Part shown: positions 52,255 through 62,000 of the stretch, one piece after another
Layout: the number at the start of each line of letters is the position of its first letter
Position numbering within the stretch: the stretch's first letter is position 1
DNA from: Natronorubrum halophilum
GTDB lineage: Archaea; Halobacteriota; Halobacteria; Halobacteriales; Natrialbaceae
DNA: 64,000 nucleotides
Assembly: GCF_003670115.1 (NCBI RefSeq)
Contig: NZ_QQTY01000002.1
Span: 248,001 to 312,000, forward strand
Direction: 5' to 3'
Program-made: the position numbers and the translations under genes
The notes under the pieces: model-generated
Database searches by the model: none
What the model saw: only the letters and a program-made list of their open reading frames with translations
Told to the model about the DNA's origin: nothing

Positions 52255-54144
52255 ATGCCAACGGATCTCACATCGAATACTCGTGCGAAACTCCGAGCGA
52301 CGAGTTCCCGTCGACGCGTCCTCCAGACGATGGGTGTCGGTGCCGCTGCCGGTCTTGCCGGCTGTTTTGGCGACAGTTCGGACGAGGACATAGACGTACC
52401 CGACGTGGAACTGTACGGTCCGGGCGGCGACCGGATCGAACTGACCATATTTTTCGAGCAAGGGAGCGACACTCACCAGGATATCGCGTCCCAGATCAAG
52501 AGCGACCTCGAGTACATCGGGGTCGAACTGGACCTCCAAGGCGAGACGCAACTCATCGGTGACCACTTCAGTTCGGAGCCGTTGCCCGACGAGGACCCGG
52601 ACGACTTCGAGTACTCGCCGGGCCTGTTCAACGCCGGGCCGCCGGACCGAACGCGGACGGTCTCCGACTGGGATCTGCTCTACGGCATCGCCGCGAACTC
52701 GTATCCGCGAACCCCGGGGAACACGGACACGTTCTGGCTGAAAAACTCGGGAACGAACGCTTACGGCTACGTTCCGGAGGTGGACATGGCAGGACTGTAC
52801 GAGGACTTCCGAAACGCGGAGACCCAAGCGGAGAAACAGCAGTTCTTGAATCAGATCATGGGTGCGCTTACGGACGAACTCCCGGCGAATTTCATCTCTC
52901 AATCGCTTCGGTTCTGGGGCTTCGACGAGAACATCAACACCGAGGACGAGTTCAACCTGTACGGCTACGTGCCCGATCACATCAACCGGTATCGCGATGA
53001 GCAGACCGTCGGCGGCGACTACACCTGGCTCACGGGTAACCAGTTCAACGAGGCTTACCTGCCAGAACAGGAAGACAACAACTCGAGCTACCGGACCGGT
53101 CTCATCAGCGACGTTTCGTACACGATCGATACGAACGACGAGGTGTATCCGCTGTTCATGGACATCGAGGATAGCGGTGACGGTGCGGTGTGGGTCTGTA
53201 CCCTCCGCGATAACCTCGAGTTCGGAACCGATGCCGACGGGAACGGCTACGGACAGATGACCGCGGAGGACTGGGTCTACCAGATCGAGTATATTCACGG
53301 CGTCGCCGACGATGCGAGCGACGCGTGGAACGAGGAACTTCCACCCGGACAGCCCGGAGACTGGACGGACGTCGAGAACGTCGAACGGACCGGCCCCCTC
53401 GAGTTCCAACTCGAACTCGTCGAACCGGATCCGCTGTTCCCGCTCCGACCGGTCATCTGGGGCGAGTACTGTTATCCGATGGAACTCTACGAACAGTACG
53501 CGCCCGACGCGGAGGCGCTCCGCCAGTCGACGGAAGTCCAGGAGTTCACCTGGACCGGGAACCTCGGCGCGTACACGTTCGAGGAGCGGACGGCGGGCCA
53601 GAGCGGCTCGTTCACCGCCGTTCGCAACGACGACTACTACCTTCGCGACCACACCGACGACAGCAACGTCCGGGTGATGGACGACGCGTGGGCGGACGCG
53701 CCGTACTTCGATCAGTTCCGGTTCGATACCGAGTCCGAGCAGCCGACCCGGGTCGAACGGTTCCGGAACGGGGAAGCGGACCGGATGGAACTCCCGAGCG
53801 AGAACATCCAGGAGTTCGAGGAAGCCGTCGACGAGATTCGGGTCGAAGACCAACAGGACCCCTACATTAGCTTCCTCTTTTTCAACCAGCGGGCTAACGG
53901 GAGCATCCTCACTCGAGAACGGGACGGTCGGGAGGCCATCGCTCGAGTGGTCGACAAGGAGACGATCACCCAGGAGATCCAGCGCGGCCGGGCGGACCCC
54001 GCAGTCACGTTCCAGCCGACGTGGTCCGATTGGTACGACGAGTCCGCGGTCACCGTCTACGGCATCGATATCACCGAAGACGATATCGTTGCGGCTCGTG
54101 ACGTCCTTCGCGATAACGATAATTTCACGGTCGAAGAAGTCTGA
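52255..54144 (+). CDS. dppA: Tat-exported lipoprotein, ABC peptide-type substrate-binding protein with apparently permuted domain order
   Basis: A 629-residue binding protein of the peptide/nickel (SBP_bac_5) type. The N-terminus SSRRRVLQTMGVGAAAGLAGC has a twin-arginine motif and a lipobox with Cys37, so it is exported folded and lipid-anchored. Residues about 51-229 (IELTIFFEQGSDTHQDIASQ, IKSDLEYIGVELDL, NAYGYVPEVDMAGLYEDFRN) resemble what is normally the C-terminal half. Residues about 252-625 (DEVYPLF, WVCTLRDNLEFG, MTAEDWVYQIEYI, GREAIARVVDKETITQEI) resemble the normal N-terminal and middle parts. This swap is analysed in the findings. It leads a five-gene operon. Confidence 0.92.
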   Translation: MPTDLTSNTRAKLRATSSRRRVLQTMGVGAAAGLAGCFGDSSDEDIDVPDVELYGPGGDRIELTIFFEQGSDTHQDIASQIKSDLEYIGVELDLQGETQLIGDHFSSEPLPDEDPDDFEYSPGLFNAGPPDRTRTVSDWDLLYGIAANSYPRTPGNTDTFWLKNSGTNAYGYVPEVDMAGLYEDFRNAETQAEKQQFLNQIMGALTDELPANFISQSLRFWGFDENINTEDEFNLYGYVPDHINRYRDEQTVGGDYTWLTGNQFNEAYLPEQEDNNSSYRTGLISDVSYTIDTNDEVYPLFMDIEDSGDGAVWVCTLRDNLEFGTDADGNGYGQMTAEDWVYQIEYIHGVADDASDAWNEELPPGQPGDWTDVENVERTGPLEFQLELVEPDPLFPLRPVIWGEYCYPMELYEQYAPDAEALRQSTEVQEFTWTGNLGAYTFEERTAGQSGSFTAVRNDDYYLRDHTDDSNVRVMDDAWADAPYFDQFRFDTESEQPTRVERFRNGEADRMELPSENIQEFEEAVDEIRVEDQQDPYISFLFFNQRANGSILTRERDGREAIARVVDKETITQEIQRGRADPAVTFQPTWSDWYDESAVTVYGIDITEDDIVAARDVLRDNDNFTVEEV

Positions 54145-54197
54145 TCGGTGACCGGATATCAAAGATATCCACGGACTTACGCACACATATTGTTTCC

Positions 54198-55265
54198 ATG
54201 AAATGGTATCTCATTCGACGGACGCTCTGGGCCGGGTTCGCGTCGTTCATCATCCTCACGATAACGTTCGTGTTGATGGATCAGGTTCCGAATCAACAGA
54301 TAATGCAGGCTGAGTTCCAGGCGGCAGTCGACGGGGTCGACGCTGACACCGCCGTCCAGGCCGCGAAGGAACGCCGGGGGCTGGATCGGCCGTTCCACGA
54401 GCGCTACTTCGACTTCCTGACGAACGTCTTTCAGGGTGATTGGGGCTGGTCGTACGAGTACAGCCAGCCCGTTGTCGAGGTCGTCCGCCAGACGGTTCCG
54501 TACTCGTTGATGTACGGCGTCCCCGCGATCGTCCTCTCGACGGTCATCGGAACCGCTATCGGCCTCTACTCGGCGGTCAACCAGTACACGAAGAAGGATT
54601 ACGCGGCGACGTTCGTCGCGTTCTTCGGCATCAGCATTCCGAACTTCTGGTTCGGAATCGTGTTGCTCGTCATTTTCGGCTCGTTCCTCGGTTGGGTCGA
54701 TATCGGCTGGAACCACGCGCTACCGAAGGCCGCTGACGGAAGCTGGACGCTACTCGAGATGGCCGACGATAGCCATCCGGCGTTCTACCGGCAAGAATTC
54801 GAGGGTGAACGATACGTCGGGATACTCAGTCCCGAGAATATCAAACAGCTCATCCTGCCGACCTTCGTGTTGATGACCGGCGCGATCGCTTCGGTCATGC
54901 GCTATGCGCGCGCCGAAGCCCTGGAGTACGTCGACGCGGATTTCGTCAAGACCGCGAAATCGAAGGGCGTCAGCGGTCGAACGATCGTCGTCAAACACAT
55001 TTTCCGACCGGCGTCGATCCCGCTGATGACGATTATGGTCGGGCGAATTCTCGGGCTGGTGTTGTTCGGCTCGTACCTGATAGAGGTGGTATTCGGCATT
55101 CCCGGCATCGGACTGGCATCGTACGAGGCCATCATCAGACAGGACACCGATCTGGTCGCGATCACGATCCTCTTGCCGACGTTCCTCGCGATTATCGGTA
55201 ATCTCGTAGAGGACATCATGTACGCGGTTCTCGATCCACGAATCGAGTACGGTGATCGGTCATGA
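54198..55265 (+). CDS. dppB: ABC transporter permease DppB-type
   Basis: A 355-residue inner-membrane permease. The first helix is followed by a long extracytoplasmic loop with a family-typical RRGLDRPFHERYFDFL. The permease core begins at LMYGVPAIVLSTVIGTAIGL. The cytoplasmic EAA loop for ATPase contact is seen around YARAEALEYVDADFVKTAKSKG. The final stretch GIPGIGLASYEAIIRQDTDLV is conserved among DppB. A ~40-residue insertion (AADGSWTLLEMADDSHPAFY) sits between helices. Its stop overlaps dppC (ATGA). Confidence 0.94.
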   Translation: MKWYLIRRTLWAGFASFIILTITFVLMDQVPNQQIMQAEFQAAVDGVDADTAVQAAKERRGLDRPFHERYFDFLTNVFQGDWGWSYEYSQPVVEVVRQTVPYSLMYGVPAIVLSTVIGTAIGLYSAVNQYTKKDYAATFVAFFGISIPNFWFGIVLLVIFGSFLGWVDIGWNHALPKAADGSWTLLEMADDSHPAFYRQEFEGERYVGILSPENIKQLILPTFVLMTGAIASVMRYARAEALEYVDADFVKTAKSKGVSGRTIVVKHIFRPASIPLMTIMVGRILGLVLFGSYLIEVVFGIPGIGLASYEAIIRQDTDLVAITILLPTFLAIIGNLVEDIMYAVLDPRIEYGDRS

Positions 55266-56476
55266 GCAACGAGACGACGGATACGGACGGTGCAAGCGCG
55301 ACGTTCGAGCGAGTCGACTGGGAGGAAATAGACCGCGCTGACGCGTCGCGATCGAAAAAGCAGACCGTCTGGTTCGGCGTCGTGAGCGTGTGGACGGTCG
55401 GCGTCCTGTACGACCTGTATTCGCGGTTCGTCGCCGAGACAGGACCCGCGGAGTTTCCGGTTCTCGAGACGGTGGCGGCAGTCGACTGGCTGTGGTCGAT
55501 GACCCTCCTGCTCTTGTTCTACTACGGTGTCGTTCCGCTCTACGAGAACAAGCGGATGACGAAGTACTACTGGAAGGAGTTCAAAAAGAACACGGCAGCG
55601 GTTATCAGCGGGCTGTTCCTGATCGTGATATTTCTGGTCGGCGTGATCGGTTCTCGAATCCTTCCGGCTCCGGAACCGAATCCGGGTCTAGAAAACCAGC
55701 CACCGGTCTGGGGCTCCATCGAAGCGTACATCACCGGCACCGACTGTCCCGGCGGTACGACCGTGGAGGGCGGTGTGACGATGTGTCAGGGGAGCTGGCA
55801 GCACCCGCTCGGAACGACGTCCTCCGGCGAGGACATCCTCCTGGCGAGTATTCATGGCATGGAAGTGAGCATGCAGGTCGGACTCATCGCGACGATGATG
55901 AGTATCTCGATCGCGGCAGCGGTCGGCCTGACAGCCGCCTACTACGGCGGAATCGTCGACGAGGTGTTGATGCGCTACGTCGACATTCAGATGACGTTCC
56001 CGACGTTCTTCCTGTTCCTGTTGCTCGCGTACACGTTCAGCGGGAGCCTGTTCGTGCTGATTCTCATCTTCGGCCTGTTCGGGTGGGGATCGTCCGCCCG
56101 AATCATGCGATCCGAAGCGCTTCAGCGCCGTGAAGAACCCTATATGAAGGCGGCGAAGAACTCCGGTGCCTCGAGCTTCTGGACGATCCGCCGACACCTC
56201 CTGCCGAACGTCTCGAACAGTCTCATCACTGCGGCATCGCTTACGATACCGACGATTATCCTCGCCGAAGCGGCGATCGCGTTCCTCGGACTCGGAGATC
56301 CGACGGTTCCGTCCTGGGGCCGATTGATCGCCGGCGGTCGCAACCAACTGAAGAACGCGTGGTGGATCTCGACGATCCCGGGCGTCTTCCTGTTTTTCAC
56401 CATCCTCGCGTTCAATTTCCTCGGTGACGCGCTTCGGGATGCGCTCGACCCGAGACACGGGGGGAGCGGAGAATGA
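55262..56476 (+). CDS. dppC: ABC transporter permease DppC-type
   Basis: A 404-residue permease. Extra helices precede the standard N-terminal OppC domain (YYWKEFKKNTAAVISGLFLI). The core has HPLGTTSSGEDILLASIHGM, a typical HPLGTDxxGRD equivalent, and the EAA loop LQRREEPYMKAAKNSGASSF. The end is ILAFNFLGDALRDALDPRH, as in the family. Length exceeds usual DppC (~300) because of the extra N-terminal 90 residues with two membrane helices. Start and stop overlap neighbours by 4 nt. Confidence 0.94.
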   Translation: MSNETTDTDGASATFERVDWEEIDRADASRSKKQTVWFGVVSVWTVGVLYDLYSRFVAETGPAEFPVLETVAAVDWLWSMTLLLLFYYGVVPLYENKRMTKYYWKEFKKNTAAVISGLFLIVIFLVGVIGSRILPAPEPNPGLENQPPVWGSIEAYITGTDCPGGTTVEGGVTMCQGSWQHPLGTTSSGEDILLASIHGMEVSMQVGLIATMMSISIAAAVGLTAAYYGGIVDEVLMRYVDIQMTFPTFFLFLLLAYTFSGSLFVLILIFGLFGWGSSARIMRSEALQRREEPYMKAAKNSGASSFWTIRRHLLPNVSNSLITAASLTIPTIILAEAAIAFLGLGDPTVPSWGRLIAGGRNQLKNAWWISTIPGVFLFFTILAFNFLGDALRDALDPRHGGSGE

Positions 56477-57585
56477 GTATACGAAAAGACAGCACGACCG
56501 ACGACGAACGCGCATCGGATGGCCGAACCGAGCAACCGCTTCTGGAGGTTTCGAACCTCCACACGTACTTCCACACGGACGACGGGGACGTCAAAGCAGT
56601 CGACGGCGTCTCGCTGACAGTCGAACCCGGCGAAACCGTCGCCATCGTCGGCGAGAGCGGTTCGGGGAAGACGGTCACCAGCGAAGCGATCACGCGGCTG
56701 TTCAAATCCCCGCCGGGCTATATTCCCGAGGGATCGATCACGATCAACGGCCAGGAGATCACGGAGATGTCCGACGCCGAACTCCGTCGCGTCCGGGGTG
56801 GAACGGTGAGTCATATCTTCCAGAACCCGCAGGGAGCGCTTAACCCGGTGTATACGGTCGGTTGGCAGATCCGCGAAGCGATCCAACTCCACGCGGACGT
56901 CTCCAAAGACGAGGCCCGAGAGCGCGCCGTCAAGCTACTCACTCGAGTCGGAATTCCCGAAGCCAGTTCCAGACTCGACGACTACCCACACGAGTTCTCC
57001 GGGGGGATGAAACAGCGCGTGCTCATCGCCATCGCGCTGGCGTGCGAACCGGAGCTGTTGATCGCCGACGAGCCGACGACGGCCCTCGACGTGACGATAC
57101 AGGCACAGATCCTGGAACTACTCAAGGAACTACAGGCACAACGGAACATGGGGATGCTGTTCATCACCCACGATCTGGGAGTCGTCGCCGAGATCGCCGA
57201 TCGGGTGGTGGTGATGTACGCCGGAAAGGTCATGGAGCGGGGACCGGTACTGGAGATCTTCGAGTCTCCTGCGCATCCGTACACCCGGGCGCTTCTCGAC
57301 TGTCTTCCCGGTCGAGGCGGGATGGGTGGCATCCCCGGTAACCTGCCCGATCCCCGGTCACCGCCATCCGGCTGTCGGTTCGCCGACCGCTGTCCGCACG
57401 ACGTTGCCGACTGTCGAAACGATGGCCAGCCGCCGATGCATCAGGTCGGGAACGCCGCGGAGCACACGACATCCTGCGTCCATTTCGAACCGGGACGGGA
57501 TCCGAACACCGTGTTGGGTACCGATCTTGACGCTTCTGAGCGGACAGAACCGTCCGACGGCGTGGACGGAGGTGATCGACGATGA
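56473..57585 (+). CDS. dppD: ABC transporter ATP-binding protein DppD-type
   Basis: A 370-residue ATPase. Motifs: Walker [10 protein letters not shown]-loop [11 protein letters not shown], signature FSGGMKQRV, Walker [13 protein letters not shown] and the H-loop ITHDLGVV. The C-terminal oligo_HPY region ([20 protein letters not shown], then [22 protein letters not shown]) has several cysteines that may bind an iron-sulfur cluster, as in some peptide transporters. It is translationally coupled to dppC and dppF by ATGA overlaps. Confidence 0.95.
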   Translation: MSIRKDSTTDDERASDGRTEQPLLEVSNLHTYFHTDDGDVKAVDGVSLTVEPGETVAIVGESGSGKTVTSEAITRLFKSPPGYIPEGSITINGQEITEMSDAELRRVRGGTVSHIFQNPQGALNPVYTVGWQIREAIQLHADVSKDEARERAVKLLTRVGIPEASSRLDDYPHEFSGGMKQRVLIAIALACEPELLIADEPTTALDVTIQAQILELLKELQAQRNMGMLFITHDLGVVAEIADRVVVMYAGKVMERGPVLEIFESPAHPYTRALLDCLPGRGGMGGIPGNLPDPRSPPSGCRFADRCPHDVADCRNDGQPPMHQVGNAAEHTTSCVHFEPGRDPNTVLGTDLDASERTEPSDGVDGGDRR

Positions 57586-58907
57586 GTCGAACCGACGAAC
57601 CGCTGTTACGAGTCACCGACCTGAAAAAGCACTACCCCATCACAGAAGGATTACTGAACACCGAAGTCGGGCGCGCCCGCGCAGTCGACGGTATCAGTTT
57701 CGAACTCGAGCGCGGCGAGACGTTCGGGATCGTCGGCGAATCCGGCTGCGGGAAGTCCACCGCCGCATCGTCGATGATCCGCCTCGACGAACCGACGGAC
57801 GGCGAGATCATCTTCGACGGTGAGAACATCCTCGAGTACGACGCGGCGGAGCTCCGGCAGTTCCGCAGGGAAGTGCAGCTGATCTTTCAGGATCCCGACT
57901 CGAGCTTCGACCCCCGGATGAGTATCGGCGATTCCGTCGCGGAACCCCTCACGGTTCAGGGGATGACCGACCGCGACCGACGCAGAGCGATCGTCGGCGA
58001 CCTCCTCGAGCGGGTCGGTCTTTCGGCGGCGGACATGAAACGCTACCCACACGAGTTCTCCGGGGGACAAAAACAACGGATCGGGCTGGCTCGAGCGCTC
58101 ACGGTAAATCCCGAATTACTCGTTGCCGATGAGCCCGTCTCCGCACTCGACGTCTCCGTCCAGTCGGAAATCCTTCGCCTTATTGACGAGTTTCAGGAGG
58201 ATCTGGGGCTCTCGGTGATTATTATCAGCCACGATCTCGACGTCGTCCGCGAGGTGTGTGACCGCGTCGCGGTGATGTACCTGGGTGAGTTCGTGGAAGT
58301 CGGTCCGACGGAGGAACTGTTCTCGAACCCACAACACCCCTACACACGAGCGCTGCTATCGGCCATTCCGACGCCCGACCCCACCGATCGGGGACTCGGC
58401 GTCGAACTCAAAGGCGATGTTCCAGACCCGTCAGCGCCCCCGACTGGCTGCCGATTCCACACGCGCTGTCCGGAGGTCATCCCCCCAGACGGGATCGATC
58501 TCCCGCAGGATACGTGGCGACGCCTCCTCCAGTTCCGAAAACAGGTCGAAAGCGAGTCGATCGATCTCGAGAGCATCGTCGAGATCGGCGTCATGGAATC
58601 CGACGATCACTACGAGGAACTCGACGAGCCGACCCCCGACGCGGTCGCCGCGGACGACCTCAAACGGTGGATCCGATCCGAGTACGAGATCCCCGCTCCG
58701 CTGGGCGATTCACACGCCGAAGCGACGCTCGAGGACGCACTCGATGCGGAGTACGAACGCGCGAAAGAACGACTTGCGGACGAGTTCACAACCGTCTGTG
58801 AGATCGAGAACCCGGAACTCGAGGGGTGTGGAACCGGACAGGTGGCTGCGTGCCATCTCAACGGTGATACGCAGGAAAGATACGACGAGATTCGATTGAC
58901 CGAGTGA
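57582..58907 (+). CDS. dppF: ABC transporter ATP-binding protein DppF-type with extended C-terminus
   Basis: A 441-residue ATPase, longer than the usual ~330. Walker A GESGCGKST is at 52-60, signature FSGGQKQRIGLARAL, Walker [13 protein letters not shown]-loop ISHDLDVV. After the CRFHTRCP motif, an insert of about 115 acidic residues (LPQDTWRRLLQFRKQVESES to AKERLADEFTTVCEIEN) precedes the final cysteine motif (ELEGCGTGQVAACH). The same kind of long insertion is seen in the paralogue at 60660, so it is a feature of this haloarchaeal subgroup. Confidence 0.94.
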   Translation: MSRTDEPLLRVTDLKKHYPITEGLLNTEVGRARAVDGISFELERGETFGIVGESGCGKSTAASSMIRLDEPTDGEIIFDGENILEYDAAELRQFRREVQLIFQDPDSSFDPRMSIGDSVAEPLTVQGMTDRDRRRAIVGDLLERVGLSAADMKRYPHEFSGGQKQRIGLARALTVNPELLVADEPVSALDVSVQSEILRLIDEFQEDLGLSVIIISHDLDVVREVCDRVAVMYLGEFVEVGPTEELFSNPQHPYTRALLSAIPTPDPTDRGLGVELKGDVPDPSAPPTGCRFHTRCPEVIPPDGIDLPQDTWRRLLQFRKQVESESIDLESIVEIGVMESDDHYEELDEPTPDAVAADDLKRWIRSEYEIPAPLGDSHAEATLEDALDAEYERAKERLADEFTTVCEIENPELEGCGTGQVAACHLNGDTQERYDEIRLTE

Positions 58908-59077
58908 TGTCGACGTCGTCGGGATCTGGTCTTCCGATCAGCTGCCAACCAGCGATTCACCTCGCGTTCAGTGCCGGAAGGAGGGAAATTTCCGGCCGTC
59001 TCACACCGATAACTGTCCGCCAGCGTCTCGGTGGACTGCCGCGGTGGTTTTTTGATCCTGACGAAGTAGATGATCGC

Positions 59078-59503
59078 ATGGGCCAAGGCGCCGACGGGGG
59101 GAGTGAGACGGCGAAACGGCCGGCACAGTTCGGACGGGAGCGGCTGTCGTCTGTCGGAGACCGACGGGAAAGACAGGAGTTCGAGCGAGCGTCCGGGCCG
59201 TCTCGAAACCGACAGATACCGCTCAAGGCACCTGCGGAACAGTCCGTCGAAACCGGGGATGGGTCCGTCGCCGAGTTTTCGACTGATGACTCCAATCCGC
59301 CGTGGCTGATTACGAAAATCGGGCAGTTGGGCGTCTACTTGGCCGTTTCCGCAGTTGTGCTTACCGTCGGTGCCCTCGTGACCGCTTTACTGGGACTGGG
59401 TGTGTTCGCGAATATCGTATTGGTACTCTCGCTGTTTCTGGTGACAATTGCGATGGTTCTCGGAACGGTCTACCAAGTGTCGATCGGTGGGCTGCCATCG
59501 TGA
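59078..59503 (+). CDS. Two-helix membrane protein near dpp operon
   Basis: A 141-residue protein. The first ~80 residues are hydrophilic, rich in Gly, Glu and Arg. Two hydrophobic helices follow (LGVYLAVSAVVLTVGALVTALLG and VFANIVLVLSLFLVTIAMVL, each within about 85-135). The ATG at 59078 was chosen over the longer frame from 58904, whose residues are atypical. No family was recognised. It lies 171 bp after dppF and may be a late member of the operon or independent. Confidence 0.65.
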   Translation: MGQGADGGSETAKRPAQFGRERLSSVGDRRERQEFERASGPSRNRQIPLKAPAEQSVETGDGSVAEFSTDDSNPPWLITKIGQLGVYLAVSAVVLTVGALVTALLGLGVFANIVLVLSLFLVTIAMVLGTVYQVSIGGLPS

Positions 59504-59634
59504 ACAAAAACCGAACTGTTGTTAGACCGTGTGGATCAACAGTTTAGTCGAGAGATACGACGGTCGGTATCGAATTACGGCCGAAAATCAGCGTTCACAC
59601 GGCTGGATACTCGACGTTGATGGGAAACTCGTAG

Positions 59635-60156
59635 TTACGATTTCGGTCTGGAAACCAGCGGTGCGTACTCCTCGTGTCTGAACGACCCGAGGATTGTCCC
59701 GTCGATCGTTTTGACGTGCGTGTACAGCGCCCCCTCATCCTCTGCAGATTTGATCATTCCGTCCGCGCGCGCCATATCGTACCGACTGGCGATCAGAATC
59801 GACCGATCGGTCTCAGCGTCGAGCAACTCAGTCACCACGTACATAAACCCGTCAATCGCGCTGCCGTACGCCAGATACTCGGTGAACTCGTCGCTGTCGA
59901 AGACGTTCGTAAATTGGTCGGCGTAATTGTTCGGAACGACGTGGATGAGACCGAACGTATCGTCCTCGCCCATGTCGCGGCTCACGGTGTCGGTGTGTGC
60001 AGCCATGATGGTGACGACCTCCCACCCGTCATCACGGCGTTGCTCGGCGATCGCGTCCATATCGTCGAGCGTCTGTTTCCAGGCTGCCGTCTGGGCTCCG
60101 CCGGGATCACGCCGTCGCTGGGTTCGTGAATCGTCGGCGTTGATGTTATCGTTCAT
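59635..60156 (-). CDS. Haloarchaeal protein of unknown function (DUF7529 type)
   Basis: A 173-residue acidic, cytoplasmic protein with no membrane helix. Characteristic segments are WKQTLDDMDAIAEQRRDDGW, MAAHTDTVSRDMGEDDTFGL and GFMYVVTELLDAETDRSILI. I tentatively recognise it as the DUF7529 family common in haloarchaea. It begins 60 bp before the membrane protein gene at 60217 on the same strand, so it may be the end of that transcript. Confidence 0.8.
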   Translation of the reverse strand: MNDNINADDSRTQRRRDPGGAQTAAWKQTLDDMDAIAEQRRDDGWEVVTIMAAHTDTVSRDMGEDDTFGLIHVVPNNYADQFTNVFDSDEFTEYLAYGSAIDGFMYVVTELLDAETDRSILIASRYDMARADGMIKSAEDEGALYTHVKTIDGTILGSFRHEEYAPLVSRPKS

Positions 60157-60216
60157 GGATCAGTGTGTGGTCAGGAGGTGGTTAACTCTTTTCCGAACGC
60201 CACGGATTTCCGTCGA

Positions 60217-60657
60217 TCAGGCGATGCCAACGGCCGTCTCCAGCAAAAACGACACCAGCAAGATCAGGAGGCTACCGAGCAGTAGTTTTCCCGGCGCCGT
60301 CATCCGGTGTTCGGGTGTCGGTGCCCGAACCCATCGAGCAGGGGGGAGAGCTCGGACGAGTCGCTGAAACCGCGTCGATGGCTCGCGATCGGATATCGAA
60401 TCGCTGACTCGTCTCCGCGACGTCGGTTCGACATCCTCTGGAGAGGTTGGCCAGAGTCGGACCGTCGTGTAGGCCAGGAGTATCCAACCGACGACGAACA
60501 AAAACACGTTTCCGCGGACCGCACCGCCGCCGGTCGCAATTCCGGCGACCATCGCCACGACCGTCACGAGTACCGCGATAGCGAGCGCGTACGTGAGCGC
60601 ATCCACCCAGATCCGCACAAGTCGCCGCAGTTGATCTTTCGAATCGGACGACGGCAT
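60217..60657 (-). CDS. Membrane protein at the end of the second dpp operon
   Basis: A 146-residue protein with two helices near the N-terminus (about 18-40 and 47-65), a hydrophilic stretch (residues 70-115), and a third helix at the C-terminus (LLLGSLLILLVSFLLETAVG). It is 2 bp downstream of the dppF paralogue and probably co-transcribed with it. No catalytic motif is visible; it may stabilise or regulate the transporter. No family is claimed. Confidence 0.75.
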   Translation of the reverse strand: MPSSDSKDQLRRLVRIWVDALTYALAIAVLVTVVAMVAGIATGGGAVRGNVFLFVVGWILLAYTTVRLWPTSPEDVEPTSRRRVSDSISDREPSTRFQRLVRALPPARWVRAPTPEHRMTAPGKLLLGSLLILLVSFLLETAVGIA

Positions 60658-60659
60658 CG

Positions 60660-62000
60660 TTATCCGTGGCGTCGTTCGAGAACGTTCTCGAGGGACTGGT
60701 GCTCCGCAGCGTGACGGTGACAGTAACTCTGGTGCCCGCTGTCCGACGTGGTGTGATACGTCGGCGACTCGCTCTCACAGACGCTACCGAACTCCTCGTG
60801 GTATATCGCGAGCGCTTCGCCCTCGTCGTGGTTGCGGACGTGCGTTGCGATTTCGTCCAGTACGGACTGGACCTTCGATGGCACGTCCAGATCGCCGAAC
60901 AGTTCGTCGTACGTCTCTTCGACCGTCCCGAAGCGGGTATCCTTCCCGACTGCGGCCCGGATACGTTCGCGAACCGACAGCTCCGCGCGCTGGCGTTCGT
61001 CTAGCGTATTCTTGAGTGTATTCAGCCTCGACCATAGTTCGTCGTCGAGGTCTCGGTACTCCACCGGTCGAATCCGGGCCGGACAGCGCGTACTGAACGG
61101 ACAGCCCGAAGGCGGATATCGCGGGTTCGGCGGCGTTCCGTGAAGCGTGATCCGATCTCGCTTACTCGTCGGATCCGGCTCTGGAATCGCCGACAGGAGG
61201 GCGTGTGTGTACGGGTTCGCCGGATCGGTGAACAGTTCCTCGGCCGGTCCGATCTCCATGATGTTTCCGAGATACATCACCGCAACCCGGTCGCAAATAT
61301 GTCGAACCACAGATAGATCGTGGGCGATGAACAGATACGTCAGGCCGAACTCCTCTTGTAAGTCCTCGAGGAGATTGATGATCTCGGCTTGAACGGAGAC
61401 GTCGAGTGCTGAGACCGGCTCGTCGAGCACGACGAAGTCCGGTTCGAGCGCCAGTGTGCGGGCGATACTGATTCGCTGGCGCTGTCCGCCGGAGAACTGG
61501 TGTGGATAGCGATAGTAGTGTTCTCGCTGAAGGCCGACGGTATCGAGCAGTTCCTTTACCCGCTTGCGGCGGGCGCGGTCGCTTTCCCAGTCGTGGACGT
61601 CCAGCGGTTCACGGATGATCTCGCCGACAGTCATCCGGTCGTTGAGACTCGAGTCGGGATCCTGGAACACCATCTGCGCGTTTCGACGCCACTCGTGGAG
61701 TTCCCCGCCGGCAAGATCAGTAATGTCGACGCCGTCGAACAGGACGCTTCCGGCGGTCGATTCTTCGAGTTGGAGAAGCGTTCGTCCCAGCGTCGTTTTG
61801 CCACAGCCGGATTCGCCGACTAGACCGAGCGTCTCACCGCGCCGGATGTCGAAGGAGACGCCGTCGACGGCTTTGACCGGCCTGCCGCCGAACAGCCCGT
61901 CGTTACCGTAGTAGGTTTTCAGGTCCTGTACTTCGACCATTACGTCCTCGTCGCCGACAGTCGGTACGTCAGTCTCAGATACGATGGCTTCGTGGCTCAT
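60660..62000 (-). CDS. ABC transporter ATP-binding protein DppF-type (second system)
   Basis: A 446-residue ATPase of the second peptide transporter. Walker [19 protein letters not shown], signature [18 protein letters not shown], Walker [13 protein letters not shown]-loop IAHDLSVV. After the CPFSTRCP cysteine motif a ~110-residue acidic insertion ([20 protein letters not shown], then [18 protein letters not shown]) precedes the final cysteine and histidine-rich end ([10 protein letters not shown]). It overlaps the upstream DppD paralogue by 4 nt. Confidence 0.94.
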   Translation of the reverse strand: MSHEAIVSETDVPTVGDEDVMVEVQDLKTYYGNDGLFGGRPVKAVDGVSFDIRRGETLGLVGESGCGKTTLGRTLLQLEESTAGSVLFDGVDITDLAGGELHEWRRNAQMVFQDPDSSLNDRMTVGEIIREPLDVHDWESDRARRKRVKELLDTVGLQREHYYRYPHQFSGGQRQRISIARTLALEPDFVVLDEPVSALDVSVQAEIINLLEDLQEEFGLTYLFIAHDLSVVRHICDRVAVMYLGNIMEIGPAEELFTDPANPYTHALLSAIPEPDPTSKRDRITLHGTPPNPRYPPSGCPFSTRCPARIRPVEYRDLDDELWSRLNTLKNTLDERQRAELSVRERIRAAVGKDTRFGTVEETYDELFGDLDVPSKVQSVLDEIATHVRNHDEGEALAIYHEEFGSVCESESPTYHTTSDSGHQSYCHRHAAEHQSLENVLERRHG

